This document shows, piece by piece, positions 48,549 through 60,819 of a stretch of DNA of 64,000 bases. A program made the position numbers and the translations under genes. Positions within the stretch are counted from its first letter, which is position 1. The number at the start of each line of letters is the position of its first letter. The DNA comes from Polytrichum commune (Eukaryota; Streptophyta; Polytrichopsida; Polytrichales; Polytrichaceae): NCBI GenBank assembly GCA_950295325.1, contig OX485806.1:30440001-30504000 (forward strand), given 5' to 3'. The notes beneath the pieces are model-generated. The model searched no databases and was not told the DNA's origin. It worked only from the letters and a program-made list of their open reading frames with translations.

Positions 48549-49520
48549 TGTCGCAACCCTTGCTAGGTCCCTTAATAATCTTGCCAATTTTCAATTCTAG
48601 CAAAGGTTACGAGTTGCTAACCCTTCGCATTCCGCCATGCTAATGGATAGCTCCTCTTACCCCGGACCAATAGTTCATAGGAGGGAACCAACCCTCCTAC
48701 TTTGCTTTCGGGACTCACCCCTTAATCGGTAACCCATTTCCCCAATGTGGACTTCCATCCATGGAAGTCCAATCCTATGTTGATCATCGCGTTGCCGGAG
48801 CAACACTACAACAACCCGAACCATACTAGGCAACTATGGCCTCACAATAGGCCAAAGCCCATGGAGGCCTTGCCGTTCGGCCTCAGGTGGGTGAGGCCAC
48901 ACCACCTCACCCATATAAGCCTCTAGGACTTCACGCGGGGCCCCTACCCCACCGTCAACCAACCTCTTGTCTCTCTACCAAGAGTTGGGGCCAAGTGGAC
49001 ATTTTCCTTTAGCAGCTGGGCCTAGAACCCCCTAGCAGCTTCAGACCATCATAACTTCCTTGTATGATGTCTGATCATAACACCCAACCACTCCATCTTC
49101 ATCTACGCTTCACGTAGATGCCAATGGACTCCTCACTTGCTCCATTTGAGCAAGTCTTGAGGAAGTTATGCCTGTTTGAACCTTGGCAGTCCCGGTAATC
49201 ACTCCAGGCACTGCTGTACCAGGGCGCTGTCCCGGGACAGCGCCCCACTCAAATGGCCATAACTCCTAGCTCACACCTCCGATTGAGGTGTTCTTGAGCT
49301 TTCTAGAATCACCACGCCATGAGCTACGCATAACTCATGGCCTTACCCTTGTGCCTCCTAGTCTTCGTGGGTGGGAGGCGTTCCCAACGCCCGGGGCCCT
49401 CACCCACACTAGGATCACTTGGGCCCTCTCACCAACGGCGCCACAAGTCCCGGGTGTCACTCCAGGGTCCCCCTTGTGCCCATGGTGTTTCGGGCACTCC
49501 TCATGGAGAGGTGCGCGACA
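48549..49520 (-). repeat. E3 5' LTR (right on the plus strand)
   Basis: Same 972-bp length as the other LTR, with no difference seen by eye. It ends immediately before the second GTCCG target copy and the resumption of gene D coding. Confidence 0.9.
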
Positions 49521-49982
49521 GTCCGGGCAAAGGAGGACGCTTACGTTGACTGGATAATCGCGCAGATCGTTTGCGAGCAGTTTAAAGACGACAGGCAAAC
49601 GATTGTAGTGATGCCACAGGGTCTCAAGAAAATGCCTACACCTGAAATGTGGCCAACAATTCAGAAGGGCGATTTTTGGCTGATAGACGGCCAACACAGC
49701 GTGGAGGCATCCAAGAAAATCCAACTCATGAATGAGTGGGATGATCCCAACAATCACAAGGAAAAGCTGAAGGTTTGGAAGGCACTGGTGGTGTGGTCTG
49801 ACGACGAGACCAAGCTCAGCGACATCTCCCGGTACTTCAATATGGGAAACAAGAAGAGGGCTTACCAAGTTTCCTGGATAAGGAATATCATGGCCTCGCG
49901 GGAGGTGTGGGAGTTCTATGGTAGGCCTCCCAAGAAGAGGGAGAATGCAAAGGACAAGAATCCCAAGTGGGAGGTGAGTATT

Positions 49983-50099
49983 GTTTGGGTCGACCGACCC
50001 AAACTCCTGGTGCAGCCTTGTTTATTTAGTTTGGGTCGATCGACCCAAACAACTGTTGCAGTCTTGTGTTTTTTTTAGTTTGGGTCGATCGACCCAAAC
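49983..50099. repeat. Three 22-bp palindromes in a coding intron of gene D
   Basis: Copies at 49983-50004, 50029-50050 and 50078-50099. The last two have an AT centre and are perfect 22-bp palindromes. They are the same family as the gene C and leader-intron copies. Confidence 0.9.
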
Positions 50100-50570
50100 T
50101 CTTGTTGTAGATGTTGGTCATGATATGGTTTGGAAATCACATGTACATATCTAACACGCATTCAAATGTTCTGTTTTGTTCACGTGCAGGATTTCAAATA
50201 CCAAATGATCAACAAATTCTCCTCCATTGATAATTCGAGCCACAAGCAAAAGAAATACAGCGACCTCAAGGGGGAGATTTACTTTATTACAGCATCGGAC
50301 TCAGTTTGGAGGAAGTGGAAAACCGTGTTTGAAAAGCACGAGACGGGGGATTTGATCGACCCCGACACTGGCGCTTTCTTTAGCCTGGCCTCGCGCTTCA
50401 AGCAGATGAAGCCTCTCGTGAGAGAGTTCTTTAGAACTCTTCAAGGTCTGTCAGAGACGGAGGTGGAGAAGGCGGCATCGCACATCCTGCACGTGGCACC
50501 CACGGCGAAGAGGTGTTGGGTGCACCCGAAGATTGTCTTCCAAAAGCCCAAATCCTTCGTGTGGTGTTAG

Positions 50571-51314
50571 CATGCTATGCATTTTACATGCCACACTTTG
50601 TATGTTTTTTTTTGCAATAATATAAGTGTCACATGATTTCCCCTTCCATATGGTCTAAGGTTTGGATTGCCCTACCTAAACCATCACAAATATGAGTTTG
50701 GAATATTTTGTATGTTATATTATATTGGTTCACATATTTCCCCTTCAATATGATCTATGGTTTGGATTGCCCTACCTAAACCATATTCATACAAGTTTTT
50801 GTGCGATAATATGAATGTTTTAAGATTTCCCCTTCAACTTGGCCTAAGGTTTGGATTGCCCGCCCTAAACAATCCCAAATATGAGTTATTAATGGGGTTC
50901 TTGTTCTAAACACCCGCTTCAAAGTGTTTGCATCTTACAACTTTCTCCAATACGTGTTCCATTTATCCTTGTTCTTATTTCTGTGAATGTCTCAAAATGC
51001 CCAAAAAGTCTCAATTTAACGAATATAGTGTTGAGGGGGCTAGACAGATGATAAATCCCATTCGCAAATGCCCACAACTGGCACATATTCTCCTACCGAC
51101 GAGTCTGCAAATAAAACTAAACACCTAACCTACCCAAACAAACACAAATACAACCTTATGACCAATAAACTGAATTCTAAAAAATTCAAAACAGATATCT
51201 AAGTTACCACCTGGATTAGCAAACATTGGCAGTGTACTTGCGACCATTTATTCAACCCAGCATCTGCCTAAGATCGCAAGAAATCATTGAAAAAATGTAT
51301 GAAAACGATAATAG
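50571..51314. repeat. Non-coding region with repeated TTTGGATTGCCC blocks
   Basis: Three blocks containing TTCCCCTTC and GGTTTGGATTGCCCxxCC occur between about 50638 and 50880. The segment 50845-51030 is similar to 39245-39440 on the other side of gene D, in direct orientation. An ATAATATAAG stretch after the gene D stop could serve as a poly(A) region. Confidence 0.55.
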
Positions 51315-51581
51315 AAGCCATAACCATTATCATCAAGATTGCCTTCTTCATCTGCATCACTATCACCAAGGATAGTAATTACGCCTGCCAGGTTCTCAAC
51401 CTGTATGCCTTCCTCTACCCCCAAGGCTTCCTCCACACTGACAACATCATCAATGTCTTCCTCCTCCACGTCATCAACCTCAACCTCAACCTCATCCCCG
51501 GAAACCAAATACCAAGCCAGAACCATTATCATCAAGATTGCCTTCTTCATCTGCATCACTATAACCAAGGATAGTAATTAC
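51315..51581 (-). repeat. 199-bp direct duplication; target of the CACTA element
   Basis: Copy 1 begins at about 51315 and copy 2 at about 51514 (landmark AACCATTATC at 51322 and 51521). Copy 2 is split by the CACTA element and continues at 61484-61597. On the minus strand the sequence encodes an acidic stretch (DDVEEEDIDDVVSVEEALG), possibly the C-terminal part of an unidentified gene. The 199-bp period shifts the frame between copies. Confidence 0.75.
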
Positions 51582-51598
51582 CACTACAAAAAATCGGG
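51582..51598 (+). repeat. CACTA left terminal inverted repeat
   Basis: CACTACAAAAAATCGGG, followed by subterminal AATGACT/AGTCATT words to about 51720 (for example ATGACTGCAATAAATGACTC). Confidence 0.9.
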
Positions 51599-52577
51599 CG
51601 CACCAATGACTGCAATAAATGACTCACACAAAGTCATTCAAGAAAAAAATGACTGCATGGTGACTAGGGTCCCTGGAGTCATTGTGGACAAGTTTTAGAT
51701 CATGACTTCAATTGTACTATCACCATCCATTTCAACGGTGGATGAATTGAAAAATGTCAGGGGTCTGTAGGGCAGCAAAGTCTGTACGGCAGGAAATTTT
51801 TGGGAAGATTTCGGGCAGGGTCCCATATTCCACTCTACCCGGACGACGTGGCATGCCAGCTCGGGCTAGTGCGATGTCACTCTTCAGTGAAAATTCAGTG
51901 CGGTTTAGGGTGACGTGGACTGCCCAGTCACCTTCAGAGTCAGTCACAGAGAAGTCATTTGCTAGTTTCGCATTTAATAGGTTTTGGGATACGTGGCATT
52001 TGCGGAAAATGATTTTGAAGTCGGCAGATAGTCATTTATATGGCACTAATTATCACTTCGTCAAGTGGAAAATGTGACGATTTAGTCACAAGTGCGTCAC
52101 GTTTGTGTGGTGTATGAGAAGGGTCCCTTTAGCTGAAGAGTCACAACGACGTCATAAACAATTGCGTCTTACAGTGGGTACGGTGACAAACAACAACATG
52201 GCCTTCTCTGGCAATAACATAATTAGGACCGCAAGGATTCAATACACTTCTGGACATGGGCAAATGCATTCACGGGAACAGCGTTAGCTGCATGGGTAAT
52301 TTACGAATATTTGTACATCAACGTACTCCTGCACCAATCCCGAAACACGGCAAGGAAATACAACATTCTGATAATCCATTCATGCCTGACATTGCAACTT
52401 CAATAGAGGTAAAAAAGGTTGAGTCAGGAGTTTAGGGTAGTTGTCCATGAAATGCCACCGTGAATGTTGAACTCAATTTCAGCGCTTCAAGTTACAAATT
52501 ACTGTTTCTCATAGAAGAGTCATCTTAAGAGATGCAGCGCACTAACCCTATGAAACAAATCACTCCGATGTTACCAC

Positions 52578-55500
52578 TCAACCAACTGCCTTAAGGTACT
52601 TCTGGTCCCATAGAGTAGCTGTCCCTTTCACATCCTCAATCTTGTCCTGCTCATCGTCACGACTGGGAAACATGAGCTTGACCCCTGGAATCAAAATTTC
52701 ATGTACATCTATCTTGAACCAATTTACAGGGATGTCCTGGAAGTGAAACTTGTGTTTCCCTGGAATCCCACTAATCTTCCCAATTGCAGCTTTGTGGCGG
52801 ATGGCGCGCGGGTTCATGAGGAAGACTTCATCGCCAATCCCATACTGTACAAAACGACACCAATTAGGTGATGATGGTTTAGGGGGTTCAAGCACGGAAA
52901 TAACATTGATCACGGGTTGAACAAGATGGTACCTGCTTCGAGGAGGGGACAGAAGTTTTCTTCTCTGCGGCGGAAGCCGCCTTTGGTTTCGGTTCTTTCT
53001 TCAGTGCCTTCACCTGCACACGCATAAGATTCCATTACATACGATAATCAAAGGAAGGTGAGGGCGCAAGTCTGTAACGACGTGAGTGGGACGGGGAGAT
53101 TACCTGTTGCTCCGATTTCGGTGGTCTCCTACACCTCCTTTGCGATGGAGACCCCGCAGCTGGTGGTGCTTCTGCAGGCTTCTGCTGAGCTGCTTCTGCA
53201 GGCTTCGTCTGAGCGGTCGGTGGCGACGCATGGGAGACGAGTTCCTGGACAGGGGACACCTCGCTATTCATTTCGTCGAGCGCTGCGGGGCCACCGTCCT
53301 CAGAATTGCTGTCCTCGGATGGTCCTCCACTATCAGGCGTTTTGGGCGTCTTAACAAGACCTTCGACGGCTACAACCTCCACGTTCTCCTCAGTTTGCGA
53401 AGGGGGCAAGTCTGTAACGTCCGTTGTAGACAAAGTAATGTCGAGCTCAGTCGTGGATGTTGGTGGAGCATGGGAGGGCTGTTGTGTTTCGGGCACCTCC
53501 ATGGTTGGGTCCGCCACATCCACTTCACTGGGCCCCTGCCCAATCCGTTCTTCGACCTGCATTGCTACATTTGGGACCTCTCTTGACGGTACCAGGTCAG
53601 ACACAACCCACGCTCCGGCTTCTGCCAATGAATCCACGTCAGGGTCAGTCACAAAGGGGAGGTCGTCATTGGAATTTGATATATCCACTCTCGCAATCTT
53701 CCGTGTAGTTCGACCACCTTCCTTCTTCCCAGTTGTGCTCACGGGAGATTGCTGCTTCTCCTTTCCTACTCCCGTCCTTGGTTTACAGGCTTTTTGTTGT
53801 TGGCTCTCCAATGCAGATTCTGTCATAGAGGGGCTGCCTTCGTCCAAGATCTTCTCCTTCCCTACAATGGTCGCGAACATGGATCGCAATTCCTCCATTG
53901 CCACGGCATGGGCTTTGGAATGTGATAGGAATGTGTCAAACTTGACTTCCACCTCCTTCTTCCAAGACTCCAGGGACTCCAATCGAGCTGACTCACCTTC
54001 CCCCCTAATCTGATCACACGAAAGAGCAGAAGATAAATGCCGAAGTCATGTGAGAGGTAGGACGAAGTCACCACATATGACTCTGTTATAACTGGCACGT
54101 ACGCCCAACTTGTTAGTCACCCCTGCGCAACTAAACAGCAACTACCTAGTCACTGAATTTCAACTTCACCAAAATGGGTCAAATTCATATGACCAATGTC
54201 ACTCTTACATTTTTTTGGCCGCCGCGCGAGGAACTTGCCACCCTCGTTTCGGCCACATCTGTGATTCCCGGGCTAGTTTCACGCCCCTCCCTCTGCCAAC
54301 ATGCAAGCACGAAACACTTAGCACAAATTATCTGCATGCAATACTAAATTACAGCGATCCCCTAGCGGATGGAGTGGACTCTCACCAGTCGTGCTTCCCG
54401 AGCAGCCCTGCCTCTCCTCCCTACAAGTCCATCACTGCGAACGCTTCGTCGAGCGATGGTCATCTTCTGCGCTTTAATTTTCTGCGCATCTGTGCTCCAG
54501 TACGCCTTCAGGTTGGCCCACTCTGCATCGCTGACGTGAAGAGGAGGCGCGGTGTCTTTGTCTTTGAGCCACCAAATTTTCAGTCGAGCCCTCTCTGCCT
54601 TCAAGTACTTCATCACAGACTGTCGGAAGCCGTGAATGCTCAAGGGATTTCCTAAGTACTCAAACTCATTGTCTAGAGCAGCTCTAAGTCTTTTCAGCGT
54701 GTGATCCTCGTGCTTGGACCACGAAACAACTGACATGTCCAAGCATTTCGGCACCAATTCCCGCAGGGCTTCATCCCATGCGTTCTTCCCCTCGCATGTC
54801 ACATCCACTTCTCCGCCTGGTAGAACGAAGACTCGATTTGGTTTCCTCCCGGCTGTAGCCCGTTGTCGACTCTCCAAATCATACTCTGCTTTCCTCTTTC
54901 GCCTGCATGAGCGGTCCACACTGTCTGGGGCTAGGTCAACAGCAACTTGGCCAGACCAAGGAGCTCCATACGATGGTGGCGGCCCTGCAGGCCAAGGGTT
55001 TGTGCCGGTCGCCTGGCTAGGAACGTAGTGGCCTGGGACCCAAGACCAGTTGGGTTGGCCGTAAGATTCCGATGCAGTTTGCAGAGCAGGAGGCCGCGGT
55101 GGTATCTTCTGTGGGGGTAGAACGGGCGTTGGGATCTTCTTCCTTGGTGCCCGACGAATCAACAGGGGTTCTTCATCGGAGAGGTCGATTTCCTCTTCGG
55201 ATGAATCCACGAGCCTAAGCTCCGATGCTGCAGCAACAATGTTGGACACATGATGTGTCAGCACTGTATTGCGGTGCACTGACTATGGTTTAGGGATCAG
55301 CCAAGCAAAGCGCAGAACTTTCTTCGCAAAAAACAAATGAATCGCCCAACCCAAGCACTAAACCCTAAACCCAAGAGTTGAGGAGCGGAATGTTTTTTTA
55401 CCTGCTGCTCTATCGAATCTCTTGGATTGCCGGTCAACATGGGTACAAGCAATGGCGAGGTGCATCATACCTGTGGCAATGTCCTCGTCATTGGTATTCG

Positions 55501-56259
55501 TCGCCTCCGACGAAGTTGTGCGCAAGCTCGACATTTTCACCGTCTCCTCACCCCGCTTTCCAATCTGATCTCTCCCGGGAGCCTTTATTGCCTCTTGCCC
55601 TCCAAGATAGAGCCGCCTTCCACTTCGACGGACAGGTATAGCTTCGTTACTGGTGGGCTTCTCCACAAATCGGACCTGCTTGGGCTTCGCTTTCGAAGCC
55701 TCCCTGCGCCACCCCCAACTACCTAAAACATCTGGCCTCCCACACGCAAGACTCAAACACGCAAGACTCATACACGCCAAGCACAAGGAGAGCCGTGAGT
55801 GCTAAACTAACTCAAACTATACAGAAGACTATGGCACGCACAGCCAACTGACCAAAGGGAGAAGAAGAGAAACACTGGCTAGGGTTTGTCGAGACTCTCA
55901 CGTGGCTACAATGCTCAAGGCTGGGATCCTGATTGGTCCTCCACTTCCCTCTGACTAGGACCCAACTTCTGAGACACTAGGACGTCACTCATTTGTAGTC
56001 ACGTTCTAGTTAGGAGTCATTGAATGTGACTTCCCTGTATCCTAATGCCAACTCAAACTATCCCAAGGGAGAAAAAGACTCACAGACGCCCATAACCTCC
56101 ACTCAACCCTAGAAATGCGCCGCCATGAAATGGCTGGAGTACTCACCACTCCTGTAGAGCTGCCACAACCGGTGCCATTCTCTTCTGCACCTCGGCCACT
56201 CTACGGTCGCGAGCAAGCTCGTAAGCACCTTTTTCTGGGGGCGTGCTGTCCATCTCCAT
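52578..56259 (-). CDS. CACTA TnpA-like protein, six exons, 853 aa
   Basis: My exon reading is 56259-56147, 55703-55402, 55278-54386, 54009-53104, 53013-52933 and 52844-52578. All are GT-AG and all phases agree, giving 854 codons with the stop. Exon 3 ends with a region (WANLKAYWSTDAQKIKAQK, then Arg-rich) resembling the plant Ptta/En/Spm transposase domain (Transposase_24). Exon 4 begins with a coiled-coil-like stretch and is otherwise Pro/Ser/Thr-rich. Exon 5 is Lys-rich, and exon 6 has a small beta-rich C-terminal domain (YGIGDEVFL to the end) like other TnpA-type proteins. TnpA-type proteins bind subterminal repeats and bring the ends together. It is transcribed away from TnpD. Exon 2's acceptor was chosen by phase and is the least certain. 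Confidence 0.75.
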
Positions 56260-56996
56260 GAGCTGCGGTAAGTGCCACCTCGTTGGTCTCCTTGGGAATT
56301 CAGGGCTTTGTAGAACTCTATTGCTTACATGAAACTTGGGGATCGTGAAAGTCGCCGTGTACAAGCAAAACACACAAAAAAACAAAGGCAAAACGAGAAT
56401 TGCACCAAGTCCGCAGCCTCTCTCTCTCTTTCACGGAGAGACAGAAGCGAAAAGAATTTTCCTCCGTAATGTGACTGAACAGAAATCATGAGCTAATGTT
56501 AAGTGCTTGATGTTTGAATAGGTAGTGCTTCTGCTGGCGGCTCCCAATTATTCACCATGTAGCGAGGAGGTCGGCCGTTTCTGAAGTGATCTTGCATTTA
56601 GTGCGTCCCCTAATCCCTAGTTGGTACCCCTTTAGCTTAGGGGTACCCTGAACGGTAATCCTTGAACGCTCATTGAATTTTTGTAGTCACTTTGGAGTCC
56701 TAGTTGTCTAAAACGACTTCCGGTAGTCATACTGAAGTCACTGTCACCCAAATTTTAGTCAGTCATAAGTCAGTCATAAGTCAGTTAGAAGTCATTGAAG
56801 AGGCATTTGTTAGTCATTCTCTAGTGTCACTAACCTAACTAACCCCAAAAGTAGAGGTTAGTGACGTTGGTGGCAATTGATAAAGTACCTTGTGTCATAT
56901 TCGAACACTGTGCATAATGTGTTGGAGCAGAGCAGTCTTTTCTCCGTGGCTAAGAAATCTTTCTGCAGGTTTGTAATTGTCGCCCTGAGTAAAGAG
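56260..56996. promoter_or_regulatory. Divergent promoter region of the CACTA element with AGTCA words
   Basis: Between the two start codons, about 14 AGTCAT, AGTCAC or AGTCAG words occur over 55980-56850, densest at 56690-56820. The same words mark the element ends. A CT run lies at 56420-56436. This suggests the element's DNA-binding protein also acts on its own promoters. Confidence 0.6.
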
Positions 56997-59900
56997 ATGA
57001 TACCCAGCAGACTACCGTTGTCTGACAGTAGAAGGCAGCGATTACGAGATGACAGATTGTGGGTTAGGGAGTTGAAGCGAGCCAGGGAGTGCAATGTTCA
57101 GAAATTGCATTGCCCTTGCATAAATTGTAGGGGGCGTAAGAGACTCTTCATACGGAACGTGCGGGAGCATCTCATCCAAAACGGTCGACATCCTGAATCA
57201 CGGATTTGGAGAGGACCCGGCGCAAGAGATTCTTCGGACGAAGAGTGGGAACATCAATTCTGGGGACCCATTGAAGCAGAGCGTGATGGAGGACACGATG
57301 TTGGTGATACAAGTGTTCCGATTGCGCAAGAAACAAATGTGTTGGATGCCACCGTGGACACCCGTGGCATGGTCGACCATGCACAACCAACAGTGGACGT
57401 TCAGACATATTCAGCGGAGAGGCTTGGCGAGGAAGTCAGGGAAGCCTTTGGAATTGCTGATTCTGTTCATGAAGAATTCATGGAAGCGGAGTTCGGTGAC
57501 CAAGTAGAGGAAGAGGAGTGTCGTGACGAGGAACCCCTCGCTGATGCTGATGTTGACCAGGGAGACGGTGACCCCCACCTTGACGATAGGGCCCTACAGG
57601 ATTCACTGGAGCATTTATATGATGGGTCTCGTTGCAGCAAGCTTGCGGCTACAGTGTTGTTGATGAATTTGTGCACTGTGCACGGCGTGAGCAATCAGTG
57701 CGCGAACGAGCTCTTTAGCATTTTGCATTTGCATGTGTTGCCAGAGAAGAATACATTGCCGCGAACACATCATGCAGCAAAGACCCTTACCGCAAAGTTG
57801 GGTTTGACATACAACACCATCCATGCATGTGAGCACGGGTGTGTGCTATTCCGGGGACCCCATGAGGATGCACTTCGTTGTCCTAAATGTGGAGGCCGTA
57901 GATACCGAGATGAGGATCGGCGTTGTTACCCTTTGAAGGTGCTTCGTCACTTTCCAATCATTCCACGGTTGCAGCGCATGTACATGAGTCCGAGCATATC
58001 AAAGCTGATGGTATGGCATGCAGAGAACCGGAGCAACAAAGACGGAGGAGATGGCTTGGTTAGACACCCCTGCGACGCCAAGGCATGGCGGCACTTTGAG
58101 GAAAATGTCGACCCGAGTTTTGCACTTGATCCACGAAACGTCCATTTCGCTTTGGCAGCCGACGGAGTGAACCCTTACAAGCAGAATCGATCCACATGGT
58201 CAACGTGGCCCGTTCTACTGCTGAATTACAACTTGCCTCCATGGCTGAGCACCAAAAATTTCTTTATGGTGTTGGCACTTTTGATTCCAGGAAAGGAATC
58301 TGTGACGTCCGATGTATTTGACGTGTACTTAGAGCCTCTTGTGGATGAATTGAAGGAGTTATGGGCTGGAGTGCCTGCTTACGACGTATCAAAAGATGCG
58401 GGCTCCAAGACTTTCCAATTGCGTGCCATGTTGCTATGGACAATCCATGACTTCCCAGGCTACGGCACTGTTGGCGGTTTTGCTCATCAGGGCTACGCAG
58501 CATGTCCTTGCTGTGGAGAGGACTTAGGCGCAGAGCATTCAACCGAACTTGGGAAGCAAACTTACGGTGGTACCCGACGTTGGTTGCCTGAAGATCACCC
58601 GTACAGGTCACCTGAATTGAAGGACCACTTCAACGGACAGATTGAACATCGACCAAAACCAAGGGCCGTGACAGTGGAAGACCAAATTCGTCATGCCCTG
58701 GAGTGCGAGGCTTGGAAGGCCGACGGAAATAGGTGGGGTGCTGCTGGCGATCCTTCCAAAATACATGGTGTGAAACGTCTCAGCATTCTCTTCCGCTTGC
58801 CGTATTGGAAGGTCAGTGACTTCATCCCCATTGATATCTACTATAATGACTTACAAATGACTTTCCATGAACTACATGGGTACTATAGAAAATGCTTCGT
58901 GAGTCACTGCGTAGTCATAGAGTCGTTGTAGTGAAGTTGAGTTACTCTCAGGCGCCGAGTATATGACTTACCAGACGAGTCACACATGAGTTATGACGTA
59001 CATGACGTGCCTTTTCACTGTCTGTAATGTTTAGAGTCTTCTCATTCGGAACACACTGGACGTCATGCACTGCGAGCTGAACCTAGCCAAGAACTTCTTG
59101 AAGACCATCGCAGGGAAGAAGGACACCGTGAAAGTCAGAAGAGACTTACAAAGGAGGAACATTAGACCACACCTATGGCTAACTCCAAACCCACGAAAGG
59201 CAGGGAAGATGGTGAAACCACGCGCATCTTACGTCTTGTCCGATGCAGAATTTGAGAAGTTTGTGAAGTGCATTGAGACCTTAAAGACGCCTAGTGGTTA
59301 CTCTTCTGACCTTGGCAAATGTCTCCGCAAGAAGAACTTTGGGGGGTTAAAGTCCCACGATTACCACATTCTGATGCAGCAAGTGATGCCACTATCTCTG
59401 CGTGGACTGATGGAACCCGGACCTCGCACAGCTATCATGAGAATGTGTCGGGTATTTCGCCGGTTGTGCACGAAAGTGTACAATCCCGCAGATTTTCCCT
59501 CACTTGAAGCGGATGTGGCAGAGAGCATGGCGTTATTGGAGATACAATTTCCACCCTCGTTTTTTGACATCATGACGCACCTCCCATATCACTTGGCAAA
59601 GGAGTTGGACTTGTGTGGTCCAGTTAGCGCCCGCTGGATGTATCCGGTGGAACGATTTATGAAAGTGTTGAAGAACCATGTCAGGAACATGGCGCGTCCA
59701 GAGGCTTGCATGGCGGAGGGCTACTTGAAAGATGAATGCATAGGCTTCATTACCGAGTACCTCCACCGATTTGAAGGAACTCAAAGACGTGTATGGGATG
59801 AAGATGAAGAATATGGAGATGCTGAAGAGGTCCTGCAAGGGGCAGGGAAACCGTACATTATGAGTCCAGAGATGGGAGCTGTAGCCCACCAGTATGTGCT

Positions 59901-60819
59901 ATCAAATGCCTCGGCTATGCAGGATTTGTACAGGTAACCTGGAACTGACCATTTTATGTGTTGCGCGTGCTTGAAGTGAAGTTGGAAGCAGTGTTGTGCA
60001 AGTACTCTTTGGGGATGCCATGCTTATTGAACCATTCTGTGACCCAATTTCGATCATATCCCGGGACACTCATTCCCTTGTTTTTGCAGAGCGTGGAGTC
60101 GAGAAGCAGATGAGAATCAGGGAACACCTGATCTAGCAGACTGGATTGAACGCACAGTGCAGGCATGCAATTTAGATTTGCGGAAGCCGGAGGACATGGA
60201 CCGGTTTCTACTAAGTAAGAGGCCATCACACCGAGCGACTAGGTATGCCAGAGTACTGGCGTTTGGTAACCGCTTTCGAGTGGACGATGACAGCACCGGA
60301 CACTTGCTCAGCTACAACTCCGGGGTGGCGTCAGTGTTTCAGGAGGTGTCCGAGAATTCCCAAGAATCTTCTGTGAACTACGTGGGAGTATTGAAGGACA
60401 TACTAGAGTTGGATTATGGTGCACTGACTATGAAGATTATTCTTATGCGATGTGAGTGGATTAAAACCCAAGACAATCGAGGCAACCCCACGTACATCCG
60501 CGACGATGCAGGATTCCTTACAGTGAACTTCCGCCACAAACTCCCTCGCCTGGCAGACCCTTTCATCTTTCCGAGCCAAGCGACACAAGTCTTCTTCTCA
60601 GATGTTTGTGAAAGACCTGGGTGGAAAGTTGTTTTACGGAAAGAGGCACGAGCCAGACGGGAAGTGGTGGAGGTTGCAGACGCATTTATTTGCACATCAA
60701 CGGAGAGTACCGGTTTAAGAGCTCCAGACAGATTGCCCGTTCCTGCAAGTACGGTAAATCTAGTTGGTGCCATCGAATTGTCTGAGGAAGACAATTTGCT
60801 AGCAAATGCAGGGTATTAG
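56997..60819 (+). CDS. CACTA TnpD-like transposase, three exons, 1147 aa
   Basis: Exons 56997-58811, 59035-59933 and 60090-60819 join in phase (1148 codons). A Transposase-associated zinc region (CPCINC at 39-44) opens the protein. An acidic linker follows, then Transposase_21 with LAADGVNPYK (Asp 389), LNYNLPPWL, LIPGKES and HDFPGYG (Asp 485), and the VMHCELN segment across the first splice. Exon 2 carries the DUF4218-type region (LPYHLAKELDLCGPVSARWM, YPVERFMKVLK). Exon 3 has a DUF4216-type domain (YVGVLKDILELDYG). This is the catalytic protein of CACTA elements. An upstream in-frame extension to 56877 exists, but the ATG at 56997 is preferred because the extension lacks its own ATG. No stop or frame damage was seen. 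Confidence 0.85.

Larger units (their letters stand above)
42460..49520 (-). mobile_element. Ty3/Gypsy LTR retrotransposon E3, 7061 bp, inserted in gene D
   Basis: LTRs of 972 bp at 42460-43431 and 48549-49520 begin TGTCGC and end GCGACA. The target duplication GTCCG (42455-42459 and 49521-49525) is perfect. Orientation is minus: a tRNA-iMet-type primer site lies next to the right LTR, a purine tract next to the left LTR, and integrase and RT fragments read on the minus strand. Internal genes are heavily broken, although the LTRs look identical by eye. Confidence 0.92.
41582..50570 (+). pseudogene. Gene D: ParB-like motif protein, disrupted by retrotransposon E3
   Basis: Coding runs 41582-42459, is interrupted by E3 and its duplicated target (42460-49525), then resumes at 49526-49973 and 50190-50570. 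Skipping the insertion leaves 569 codons with no stop and correct phase. The N-terminus is basic, the middle is Ser/Thr/Pro-rich (residues 165-250), and a Cys-containing segment (CSHC) follows. Residues 346-353 read IDGQHSVE, resembling the DGQHR core of ParB/sulfiredoxin-like domains, which bind nucleotides or cut DNA; here Arg is Ser. The coding intron (49974-50189, GT-AG) carries three palindromes. As the locus stands it can only give a truncated protein ending in LTR sequence. Function in plants is unknown to me. Confidence 0.65.
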
